Assembly: GCA_003342895.1 (NCBI GenBank)
Contig: PTFA01000017.1
Location: 1,391,124-1,455,123 of the forward strand
From: Casuarius casuarius
Taxonomy: Eukaryota; Chordata; Aves; Casuariiformes; Casuariidae
Length of the DNA stretch: 64,000 bases
Reading direction: 5' to 3'
The notes beneath the pieces are model-generated. The model was not told the origin of the DNA, did no database searches, and saw only the letters and a list, made by a program, of their open reading frames with translations. The translations under genes were made by a program, and so were the position numbers. Shown piece after piece: positions 38,010-50,800 of the stretch (the first letter of the stretch is position 1; every line of letters starts with the position of its first letter).

Positions 38010-41000
38010 GGTGCAGTCTGTTGTCATGTCCTTCAGAAACCAGCCAGCTCTCCTGGGCACCATTCCCTTCACAGTAGCTCCTCAGGGGCTTCTGCCTGGC
38101 AATCCCTGAATTTTTGCTTCCCAAAGCTGAGTCCCAGCTGCGTGGCTCCCCTCCCAGCCTTCCTCTGGAGCCAGCTTCCATCGTCTCATGGTTGCTGAAG
38201 CCTGAGCTTCACCACTTTCTCCCTGCTTGGGAGCAGCAATTCAGTCTGGCAAAGATAAGGCTAAAGAACGCTATAACAGCAGCTTGCTTGAGAGTCAGTT
38301 ACAGAGATGATGGAGCAAATCCCTGTTGGTATTGCAAGGCAGTTACTATAACCTAAGTCAACAGCTACGATCTGTTGCTCAGGAGAATCAAGTTGGGTGT
38401 TAGGAAAAAATTTACTAGAAGGATAGTGCAGCCCTGGGTCGGGCTGCCCAGAAAGGGGGTGCAATTGCGTCCTTTGGGGTGTTCGAGGCTGAGCTAGACA
38501 AAGCCCCGGCAGAGCTGATTCGGGGCTGGCGGCACTCAGGCTCTGAGCAGGCAGCCGGGCTAGGTGACCGCCAGAAGTCCCTTCCAACCCACATTTCTGT
38601 GACTCAGTGATTCCTCTGCCGTTACCGGCCTGTATGGCTGGAAAGCTAAACTGCCAAGTCAGGGATCTAGCCCATACGGTGCCTGTGACACATTTTGCCA
38701 AGGAATCACCATGTACTGAAGGCCAGATCTGTCAGAGGATAGACTGTTGTTGTCTGTATCTTGGGGGAGAGGGAAGGGAACAAGGCATTTATTTTTCTAT
38801 GAAAGCAGCTACCTGTTACATATGTTATGTTACATGCTATGTTACATATTTGTACAGACAGCAAACTGTGCTTTAGGAAATAGTAAACAGACCGTTCAGC
38901 ACCCTGATTGATAACTCTAAAACATTTCAGCTTTCAAAGTGCCATCAATTCTTAGGTTTAAGCTATGGCTTAAATGTTGCTGTGTTGCAGTCTCTGAATG
39001 GGCAGATTTCCCAAGTGAAATCACAGCCTTTAATAAGGGAGCAAAGTTTTTTATTTGAACATGTTTACAGCGTGGGAAGAAATGAAGTGGGAATAAACAA
39101 AGCAATTACCTTTTTGCTTTGATTAAGATAAATTATTTCCATCCACCTTTACAGGAATTAGAATCTTGAGCAAGTAAAAAATCATTTTCTGTCATGAAAA
39201 AGATAATTTTTTTCTTCTGTTCAAACCAAATTGAGCCATACAGCCAGCAGTTATCACAAGGGATTCCCACCCTCAAAAAAAATACTTTGTATCTCTCCAA
39301 GTTTTCGGCTCAGTAAACACCATTTTGAACCATCTTTTCTTTATAGAAAAACAAAGTGTACTTTGAAGTGATAGGTTTTTTCACTCTGAAAACTTTTTCT
39401 CCAAAAATAATTCCAAACAGCAATCCACTGAAATCTGTATCAATTTAAAAAATACATTTCACTGGCTCACTCTTCTTTCTAGACACAGCTGTTTGACAAA
39501 TGTTTTCTGCACAGCTCTCATGGAGTATAGATGGGGAGTTATCAGGAGATATGTCTTCTCTTTATGTTATGATCAGGACAGATTAATTGAAAACTTCAGC
39601 TACAAGAAGTATGTCATCTCCATCAGGAGACAGAAGTTGAGGTATCCTACTCTCCCTGTTTTATGTGGTCACTCGAACAACATAAAAGTGACCAAATTCA
39701 ATTAGTGGAGACAGATCTTGTGCAACATGATAAAGTTTATGCACAGAGCTCTTCTTCCTTTCCCAAATGTACTCAGAAGCTACAACCTGATCTTTTAAAA
39801 TATATTAAAGTATGGCTATTAAATGCAGTCTTTACCGCTTGCAAGAAGAAATCTGCTTTTTTAATGCTCATCTTTCTCTTTTGTGTCAATAGAGTAGAGT
39901 AAGAGTGGAGTGCACTTCCCCTCAAAGAGCGGAATCATTTTTAAATGAACTGAAGTTCACTAAGACTTTTATAGGCCTATAATTAATGGACATTTTAAAA
40001 TAATATTTTATTTTCCATCTTCTGTTCATGATCTGTACTGCACTCTGAGATCAAAATGCAACATAAACAAAAAGATTTACCACAGTCCTTTCCACCTCAG
40101 TGAAAGATGTTTGTCTCTCTTCTTTATTTTCCAGCCATTATCATCTCAGCAGAGTGTCTTTATGGGATAATCAGAAAAAACATCCCAGCAATTTCTGACA
40201 TAACTTGACTTATTTTTTTCCTCACTCACAAGCAAAGGTCAGATTCACACTCTGAGACTGAGTCATAGTGAGGGGGTTACCGGTTATTTAATTACAGTTT
40301 TTAATTAAAGTGAGAAAACTTAATTGAGCCTAAATAGTTGTAGTGGTTGACAAATTATGAGTGCTCCATGCCCACAGAAAAGCTAATGCTGCGAGGAAGG
40401 CACAGGCAATCAACACTAGTTTGTAATCGGCTGCATTTCAAAGAAATAGTTTTTCCAAGTGTCTTTGTGCATGTGGGATTACTATCATCTTTGAAGTTTA
40501 AATCATTTTTAAGATCTGGCTAGGGGCAAATTAGATAAGAAGGTGGCTGTGCAATTAAATTAATACTTTGGAAAGCTCATACGATTTTAAGATTCAAATA
40601 CTTATCCTGATAAAATGGTGCCAACACTTTAAAGAGGCCTATCAACTTATTTTTTAACGATAAACTTCATTGCTGACAGATGTGGTAGTCGTGTGATTCA
40701 ATGCTTAGCACCAGTAACATGATTCATCCAGGTTTCTGAGCACTTTGCCAGGTGAGAAGCTCTGGTGAAGACCCTAGTCGTGTGAACTGACTTCCACAGG
40801 ACTCGGCCATGCTTGCAGTACAGGTTGGAGAGCCTTGCTGAGCTCAGGCTTGATGGTGTTTTTAAGCTCAGCCTCCTGTAAATGAGATGAGGCAATATCT
40901 GCTTGAGGCAGTGCCAGCCCCATCGGGTCCCACACATGATCACAAGACCCGCTTCTGGCTCCCCCTTCACACCCACTGGCCGCGGTCTCCGAGCACCTGC

Positions 41001-44000
41001 AGCTGGGCACAAGCACCACTGAAAGACAGATGCTCCAGCAATGATCCTTCCCACGGTACACTGTTTTCCCATGCCATCTATGTTACGCTATCTGGCACCT
41101 TCATCGCATGCTTTCATCACTCGATTACATGCCTGTCCCCATCACTGAGCCCAGTGCATGATTCCTGCACATCAGGACTTCACTAACTCGAGAGGTCTGT
41201 TGTGATGGACTGTCAGATCCCGTCTCTGCATCTCCTTTTAGATTATGTGGGTTTGGACTGTCAATCAGTCTTGCTGACAAAGAAATCAATCCTCTCCACA
41301 GAGCCAAGTGGTTTTGTGAAATGCTTTCTGAATCATATCAACCAGATGCCTTTATAATGCTGCATTTGTGACCAAAACTTGATAAAAGAAAGGGACTTTC
41401 AAACTAAAGTATACCTTAATCTTTAAACCTCTCGAAAAATCATCTAACTGTCCAGAGCAACAGTAAGCAACTGAAAAGGGGCTGTTATTTGGGCCTGTAT
41501 ATACAATTCTTCATTTTCAGTGAAAAGCTCCAAGAAAAGCACCCTCATTTAAAAAAAAAAGAAAAGAAAAAGAAAGATTTCTTCTCATTTGCCTATGCAA
41601 GGAGAAAGAGCCAAAGATTTGTGCAGTTTCCTTTCACATAGTCTTCAGGAGCTGAACTCCATTTGTTTGATCAGCAAGCATTCAAAGTGATTCATTGTGA
41701 TTCACTCCAAGAGAAGTTAGATACCTATGTTCTTCTGAAAATCCTATTATGTGATTGCTCACCTCTGTGGATGCCTGAATATTTTTAGAAATCTGGCCTG
41801 GTTTTCCTGTCATGTAAACACATTAGAGGTGAGGCATTATCTCCATTTTCTAGACCTGGAAGTGGAGATGCACAGAAGCTGAATCAGAAGCACACAGGAA
41901 CAGTCCCTTTGGGTTAGAGCAGAAATTAGAGCAGAGATCCATATAACCCAGGAGATCATCTTGAGCAGTGTCAGCAGTAGATGCTTAGGAGAAGGGCATA
42001 AGAAACGTGTCTAGAGTGTGATATTTCCGCTGTTATGCTGCCACAGCTCCCAGCAACTGTTAGTTTAGGGACTTCTTAAGACAAGAGTTGCATCCAGTCG
42101 GTCATGTTCAATAGCCATCAACAGATAAGTGAGCTAATGGCTGAGAAAGGATCACATCCAAATTGTTAACTTCCTGCCTTGTAGGCTGTATCCTTGTAAA
42201 GGGTATCTCAAGTCTGGAATCAAGTTTACCTTAACACTGGGATCTCCATAATATGAAATGCTGGTCCCCAGAGAAGTCAAAGACAGAACTCATCTGGTTT
42301 TGGAGGCACCAAGTTTTCCCATAGACTCCTTCACAGAATTAAATTTTTCCATCCGGAAACTGGATCTGCCATGGTGAACAAAACCCTACACAGCCATTTG
42401 TACAGTTAAGTTTGATATCTGTGAGAAAGACAACAAATGTGAATCACTTATCCCCACCACTTCATTCAACATGCTGCATAAGAGGAATTAATCAAACCTT
42501 TCAAGAGCAGTTGAAGGTTTGCTTTGCTGCAGTATCTGTTGCAAAGAGGACTGAATTTTGCATTGTAATGTATTGCTTCAGAACAAATTCCAGGAAGGCA
42601 AAGATCTCTTAAGTTAGTGCAGTGTTCTAATTTTAACAAATATTTTCCTTTTTGGGTCCAAATTTCTCTAGTACTCTATACAACCAAACCAAGGAAGGAT
42701 TCACTGCAAGCAATGTCATCTAACAACTAACAGCTGAAGGAATCAACAAATTCACCTGCTAAGCATCACACGCTGTTGAGGTTGGCTTCATTCACCTAAA
42801 ATACCCACTACTGATTAACAGTATCTCTGCTTCCTTTGACCACTTAAAAGCAAGAGCCCACCCCTGATGAAATAATTGTGTTACATTTGGTAGGACATTT
42901 AGGTTTATGCTTGTGGGGGAGGGAGGGGTAGGTTCTGCAACTCATTCCAAAAAACCCCAGGCCTTCGCTTAAAGAAAACAGTCAGAAAAGTACAGACTGA
43001 GAAACACAGGAAAGATGGAAACAACGCTGCAGCAGCACAGCTCCTTAGAAGCTGGGAAAGATTACAGGAGCATCTCTGGTTTAAGGAGTCAGTGCTGCAA
43101 AGTGCTAAGTATATCCACTCCTGCTGGAGTTAATGGGCACCCAAAATCCTGAAGAGGAAGGACAAATATTTCTAAACTAAAAACTCTTTTACTCAGCTCT
43201 TTCTTTTTGCTGAAGCAAAAATTCACTTAGTTCAAAATCAGTGAAAAGCTGATCCAACAGCTTATGCAAGTGAGTTTCTTGCCAAAAGAAAGAGTGTTGG
43301 AACAAATGAATAACTTAAGGAAAAATGGGAATCCAGTGGTAAAATCTAAGATGCTTTAACAACATGTCTGTGCCCATAAAAATATGACTTTTTTACCAGA
43401 TCAGAGGACTGAAACATGGATTTAGATTCAAAAATAAGAAACAAAACCTAACTGTCATTTTGGCAATTATTAACCAGTTACATTTATTTCAAAGCAAAAA
43501 AAATAATAATTTAGCACAGCACCACGTCACATAAAGATGCTCATGCTGGCTCTAAACAGCCTAGCATGGGCATTGGAGAAAGGTATTGCCAAGTTAACAG
43601 AGGAGTCCATATATGCAAATACAACCTGCTGCTGCTTAGCAAGAGTAGTTAACCGAGGCAGAGTCACACTGTGCTGACCATATTCTTTTTAATATTAGAA
43701 TTAGCTAACAGAAAATTAGTGTGAATATTTCTATGTAGCGCTGCCATATAATGCTATATAATCCAGAAGAAGGATACATTCACCTAGATGTTTTATCTAA
43801 CCCTGTTTGGTGTGTAGAAGTTTCCACCAGTTTTCCAGACAATGCGTTTGGTTTTCCCTCTTTGCCATTATATTCCTCTATATCCTTTATTCAATACTGA
43901 AGGGGAACAAGCTCATAAAATGCAACTGATGTCCCTCCAACCTAAAATACTTTGGGTATCTCACAAAAAAGCAGACAGAAAAAGTATCAATCAAATGAAT

Positions 44001-47000
44001 TTAGACTCTTGCGACAGTTTGCACAGCTCACAGGCTGCGTGTTTGTGGTCTCTGTGGGAGCACTGACCAGAAGCTTCCTCCGTTTTGGCCATGCAGACTT
44101 TGCCCTTGTCAGACATCCTTTCCTCTTCACCTTGAACTCAAATTCCTAAGGGCTGCTAGCACAGACTTAAAAATAGAGACTTACTAGGTGAACCAGCTCC
44201 TTCATACAAACAAAAATGTCTTGGACAACACAATAGAAGAGGATTGATCTGAAAGGTCCCTTTGCAGTTCTCGGCAACAAAGCTACCTGGCCAGGTCTGC
44301 ATCCCTCGTGGAGCCTGGTGAGGATGTCATGTGCCAATCACACTGCCCTGAGATCTGGTGGAAGGCACTTGGGACCAAGAGAAGAGTTTGATAGTGAAAA
44401 GCTTGTGGAAACTAACTGCTTGCTTTAGATAAGAGACAGTAAGAGGAGTAGTGACAGAGATAGGTGAAGCAAGCAAGAAGAGTGAGAAGATAAATTTGAT
44501 ATGCACATGAATACTTTTTTTAAACGCAATTTTTTCAAGATTTCTGTGAAGGAGAGCCATCATTTTTCAATACACTCTATGACTGGTCTTTTCACAGAGG
44601 TTTCCTCTTTCATGTTCTTTCTCCAGTTAGTAGTGTTACCCCAGGGTCTTGCCTCAGCTATTTTCCTACTGAGATCCTAACACAAAAAAAAGGCTGTTTT
44701 CAATAATCTCATCTCTTTTCCCAGCTTCCCTTATCCTGAAACACTAAAGTCCCAAAATACCTCAGAAGCTGGAGGAGGAGCAAAGGTCATGGTCATGGTA
44801 AGACTCAAGGCTAATTCTTCTGATTAGACTGACATATTTCAGGACTAAGTATTTCCCCTTCCGCTGGGCCTGAGGTCCTCAGAAAGCCACAAGCAGATAC
44901 AGGAAGCTTCACCAGGCTCCCTGTGCAGTAGTCATACCTTCCTACCTCATCCCACTCAGGCATAACCACTGGCAAATAGCTACCTCCTAACAACTGATGT
45001 TCTGCTAACATCCAACTTCAAGATAATTCAAAAACAGGAAAAAAAAGTGGCTTAGGCAGTTTTGATTTCTATAGGAAAGCAAAAAAAAAATTCTTTATGG
45101 CTACACGAACAGGACTTGCCTCACTCACTGTCTAATAGCCGCCTTGTTTACTGTCTCCAAAGAATAAAGACATATTTCCTTTCAAAAGTGTTGTAGAAGT
45201 ACTGTTCAGGCATATCTCCAGCTTCTTCCTTTTTTTGCTTTTCCACAGTTAACCTCTTTCATTAATGCCAATATCAGTTTCACCTTTGGAGGTGCCAGTT
45301 AGTAGAATTACTGGAAAAAGTAAAAACAGTTGGCACTGTGGTCGGAGAAGCCAACAACATTCAAAGTCACAGATATAATAGAAAGGTACTCAAGTCATGC
45401 TTTTAGGAGGAAAGTCAAACTAGAGTGAGTTTTGATGAACCGTTGAAAACAGCTACATACTTACCAGTTGAGGACATGTCCTAATATAGGGTATAATCAA
45501 TAATAACATACCAGATCTGTTTCTTCTGCAAGTCATATTTCCTTTTGTGCACTTTCCTTCTGTTTGTAGCAGTGTTCAGACTGCTACAGGCTACTCGTAT
45601 GTTTTCTTCTTGTATTCTCCCATTTCCCCAGGATATTTCTGTGGAGGTATTTCCACTCACAGCAAAAGCAAACTGTCCCTGTTTATATCAAGCAAAGCAG
45701 ATGGAGAAAACAAATCATTAATTTATGACTTAGAAGATAAATTTTTTAGACACGATGTTGTAACACCCTGCACTTCTTTTTTAAACTGTTTTTTCATGTC
45801 ACTTACAAACAGATAGGAAAATAAAATTAGAAAGAGGAGATTCCTCACAGCAGCAACATGCTCTCCTCAATACTTGGCTGCAACTACAGGTCCTGTTCTG
45901 CCAGTAGCAGTCCCAGGTAAAGCGATTTCTGCTTTCCCCATACTCTCAGCACACTACCCTCTCTTAGCAGCTCATCTCTGCTCCCAACTTAAAATTGCCA
46001 CCTTCTCAGGTCTTCTGGTGTAACTGTACATATAATTACTCCCTAACCCAGTTCAGTCAAAATGATCTCCTTTAAATTCTTCAATAATAGGTCTTTTATA
46101 ACTGGACCATTTGTAGTGATGATGGGTTAATCGTGCCAGTGGGTCTAAGGGAGCAGGACTCCGTGGCGGGGAAGGAGCGGCCAAGCAGGGCAGGCTTGTG
46201 GGCATTTGGGGACAGCAACACCTTTATTCAGCTCAGCAGCAGCAGAACAGCATGTCTGACCAAAGCCTTGGCCTGCAGGGATCAGTCTAATCCAGAAATC
46301 CTACATATTCTTTGCCTTAAAATAGTATCTGAGTGCATGTAGCTATTCCTGCCGCGTGCTCCCGGGCCAGCCCCAATGTAAGACAGACACTTGAGTTTTA
46401 TTAGCTTGATGTAAACATGCCTGACTGTCTCCTGCATTTGGCAACACTTGGGAAGGCAGCCAGGATTTTCACCCTCCTATACACTGGTCACGCTCTGTGC
46501 TTTAACATAGACCCAACCATAGTCCCTTGTCCATGAGTGTCATGCCACCTTGCTAGCAAGGCCTGTAGTGAGCATCCAGGCAACTGCCCAGCACCCTCGG
46601 CTATGGGATGGGTCCCTCTAGCTCGCTACAGCTCTGTCGTGGTATCATCACGTTCTTGCTAATAACCCAGCATCTGCTTTTTTTACACTTGCAAGATTTC
46701 CTGAAGGCTGAGGGAGGAGAGGGCTAATCAGAAATGCTGCTTGTATGGCTTTGACAAGATGCCATGCCTCTCCATCTCCAGCGTTAAATAATCCCCATAC
46801 AAAAAGAAAGTGTGTACTCTCTCTTTCTGCTCCCACAGCTCCTCTCATAGCTTCCCCAAGTAAATGATTTATATATCTCCAAGTGCTTTGGGTGGCTCTT
46901 CTGTTTTCTTTATGGACCTTTGCACATCGAAGTTATTAATCAACCAATTCTTTGTTAATGCTGACACAGAGACAAGGCTACGAAAGTAAGCCTGCTTTGG

Positions 47001-47841
47001 AAATTGTATCTGCTTATTGTTTTTGTTTGTAAGACTGTTCAGATTGTGGGAACAGTGACAGGCTCTAAAAGGGTAATTGAATTTTTTTAAGTCAGATGAG
47101 GTGGCTGCTGCTTTTAGTTAATTGCCAACTCCCTTTTTCAATACTAAACAGAAAACAAACTCTATTCTATTCCCCAATATGAGCCAATTACAATTAGGGT
47201 AATTACCATGGGATAATTGTAGACTACCTATGGTTAATTAGGGCTCCACTGTGTGTTTAGAACACTCCAGGGGTGTAAATATTTTATGATAACCACAGCT
47301 TCATACATTATTACCGCTTAATTTAAAGTATTACATCATTGTTATTGGAAGGGTGGGGGAGAAAAGAAGCAAAACCTTGAAGCGCGATCTCAAAAGCTGC
47401 AGTGGGCTCCTCCCCCGGTAGTAAACCACCCTGACTGATAATGTCATTTGCTGACAGATTCCCTTTTTTAGGTCATCTTATGTTCATGCGGTAGGAAAAA
47501 TGAGCCCACCATCAACAATGGGCTTTGCACTTCTGAGTTTGATGGTGATCAGCAAAGCAGAGGAAGTCAGGGGACAGCGCGGGGCCAAATTCTCCCTGAG
47601 CAGCCCTGACTCGCTGGGGCTATGGGCTTACAGGACAGCAGGCACCCAGGTGCTCGCTCTGCCACATACAACTTTGCTAAAAAGGCCTTCACGAAATACA
47701 AATAATGCTTTCAGGATGAAACAGAGAAAGAGTGATAAAAATCCACAAGTTTTATGCAGCTGTTGGCTGGTCTCCTTGGAAATGTGAGTGGTTTTCATTT
47801 AGTCATTCTTTATTTCACAGAAAATGTGACATTGTGAGCAG

Positions 47842-47861
47842 GGAGAGAGAGAGAGAAAGAG
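47842..47861 (+). repeat. (GA)n microsatellite
   Basis: About ten GA units with one interruption (GAGAGAGAGAGAGAAAGAG). Confidence 0.85.
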
Positions 47862-50800
47862 TTCAGCTCCTGGAGAAATGCACAGGTCTGCCAGGGAACA
47901 GTTTAGAAAATAAATCAGATTATGAAATCAGTTAAAAATCAGTACTGTAAGAGGAAAAACTGCTTCGTAGTATTCCCTTGCACTGATGTCACACAGACAG
48001 GAAATTCCACATGTTAGCGGAAGTGATACCTGGAGTATGAAAACCACAGAAAATCCTCATTTTGCTGATTGGCCCTTCAAAAAAATTGTTCTACATGCAG
48101 AAATTAGCATTTAACCCAACAAAGAAGGTGCCCCGGAGCACGTCCATGTGTGGGGTTTGCACAAACAATTTATTTTGCCAATTATATAGTGTAAATTAAT
48201 CTGTTAAAGCCCTTCCTTAAATATAGAGAAGTTCAAAATCCCCATCACACATGAAACGTAATATTTTAAAAATTAGTTTCTTCCTCTTTACTACACAAGA
48301 AGTAAAGGAAATCAGAAAACATCCGATGTCTAAAGTGGTTTTGGTTTCAGCATTCATCACAATTTCCAGCTTTATCAGTACTTTCCTGATAAAATAATCT
48401 CATCCATCTGCAAAGAAAAAATTTAGTCAAAATCTTATTATATAACCTTTTTCACAAAACAAGCCCTAAGCACAGCAACTGAGCTAATAATTCTCATTGT
48501 CAGTTTCCCTCAAGATAACCTCCCATTCAAGAGACAACCGAAACAGCTGCAGATTTTGTTCTCCACTAAAATTCTTCTGTTCTTTACATAACACTACAAC
48601 AAATTTGGGAACGTCTTGTTCCAGTACCCCTGGTATTCTTCAGAAGGGAAAACTAGGTTTACAGCGTAAGTGTTGAAAGCATCTTTGTATGTCATGCCAG
48701 TACTAAAGGGCATTTTTGCTGCTGATCATCCTCCATTGACTTCCAGCCAGGACAATAAATCAGACACATAGAATTATTAAATCCCTTAGTACAATTCAGC
48801 AGTTAGATGCAATGGTGATAATTATGGACAGAGATGAGAATGACTCCATTTTATTCACTTCATGCATCTAAGCCCTGGATTGTCCAAACTGGGGAGCTAA
48901 ATGTGCTTCATCTGCCCCATTTTCTGCAGAAGTAGAAAAAGGGTAAGAGCACTGTAAGTAATTTTCTCTCCTCAGGAGATGGCTGCAGTTTGCTTCCTGA
49001 CCTGTAAGTGTGGAAGTGATTCCTGGTCCCCTGTTTAAACATAGCCTTTGTGTTTATCACAAACATTAGTCATTGCTGGTGATAAAGGCACAAGTCTGTG
49101 CATATTCCCTGGCTTATTACCACCCTCTTATCCATCACCAAGAATTTTTCAGAATTATTTCACAATCCACAGATATAATATAATCATGCTTACACTTGCA
49201 GTGGCTATGAAGAAATCTGCAAAAACACAGAATCTTTTTAAGCGATAGGGTACCATCTGCCTGAGTCTGCAGGCAGCCTGAAAGAGTACTATTGACAGCT
49301 TTATGCTGCCCAGTTCATCTTCGAGATGATGACAATTTACATGAAAGCACTTTTTGTTACCTCCTAGTCATTCACTTTAACACAAACTTCCAGCTGATGT
49401 GGGTTTTGCTCATTTTCAAACCACCTCCCATGTCAAACATCTCAGATACTCTCTAGCCAGCTGCCAGAAACTACAACTCCCCTGTGGCAACTTCAGCAGT
49501 TGAGTTAGGTCTGCCTTGGGGAAAATTTTAAAAACACTAGAAGTTTAAAGTATGGGACAGCATTAAAACAAACCTTAAGTCATGGGCTGTGTTGTATTTT
49601 TAAGTTACTGTATGTATTTAGTATTAAAACCATGACACAGGATCCCCTGTGCAGGTTGTATTATTGCTCCGTTCTGCAATTTATTTTTTAAAAATCCCAT
49701 TTTCAAAAATGTGCTTCGTGCTGCTGCCAGATTTCTATTGCTCGTAATCCCGGGCACTCACAGGTAATTACATTCTCATTTGGTGCCAGCACTTGGCTGC
49801 AAGCCAGCTGAGATGCTGCCATTCTCATCTACTGGCATACTGGGAGGGAGCAGGGGCAAAAAATTGCGGTAACTAAAAAAGCTTTTCCAAAGCTTGTCCG
49901 GGAAGGGGCTAACCAGGGTTAAATGCCCGTCCTTTGCGGAAAGAAGGTGTTGTAGGGGAGGGATACCACAGGGAGCCTGAAGCCAAGAATCACCATAGAA
50001 GCATCTCTAGAAACTAGCTAATAAGTGGGAGGGATATGCAGCGACGGGAGCCCCGTGCCTGCCTCTGCTGCCCTGAATGCCACCCCAGCCAGCCGCGTCA
50101 GCAGCAACGTGCCAGGCTGCCATGAAGCCTGGCAGCTCCGCCAGCAGCCTGCCCGTCTCCTGCTGATTCCTTGCAGATTCGCACCTTGTACGCAATGTGG
50201 ATAGCAACTTCAGCAGCTAAAGCTATTTTCTGAGATTAGCATTCCCTGGCTGCAAACTGTAGCAACTGAGTGAAATGTGCTTTATTTGCAGTGCCAAAAA
50301 AAAAATGAACACTGTATTAAATGCTTGCAGCTTCTTTTTGGAGAATAAGATTAACTAGAGTTACGTGACACTCAGTCTGTTTTTCATTTCCACTCCTCAT
50401 TAAAACTTCAGCATTAGTTGTTTGCCAAAAGTAAAGTCTTATTGAAATATGCAAGCGATAAGTGATTTATTCCAAAACTAAAACTAAAGTCTTACAAGAA
50501 ACCTGGAAGCCTGTAAAGATAAATCCACCTGATCTAATCACATTTCCCTTTTTTGAACTCATCCTGCTCTTTAATTGCTTAAATCACCTCTGAAGGAGAA
50601 AAATAATCAATCCACAAGCAGCTTTAGAGCAAAGCAGAATTATTTTTAGATTGCACTTTGTGGCTGAAGCTATAACATATTGTTCTGCCCTGAGAAAGCA
50701 CTCCATAAACGTGGCATCATACAGGTCTGTTGCAGCGAGTTCATCAACTGTTCATTTCTGAGAAAGAGTAGGAAAAAATCACAGTGAATTAAACTTTTGA

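Larger units (their letters stand above)
36850..38620 (+). mobile_element. Decayed, internally deleted CR1 LINE
   Basis: Pieces of one CR1 occur in the correct order on the plus strand: an ORF1 esterase block (37093-37338), the ORF1-ORF2 spacer with GAGATCTTTAAACTAGG (about 37553-37569), the start of the ORF2 endonuclease (about 37780-38009), and a 3' terminal segment (about 38385-38615) ending in CCCTTCCAACCCACATTTCTGTGA. Most of ORF2 (endonuclease core and reverse transcriptase) is missing, and 38010-38384 holds sequence I cannot assign. It may instead be two CR1 insertions close together. Frames are interrupted, so it is inactive. Confidence 0.8.
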
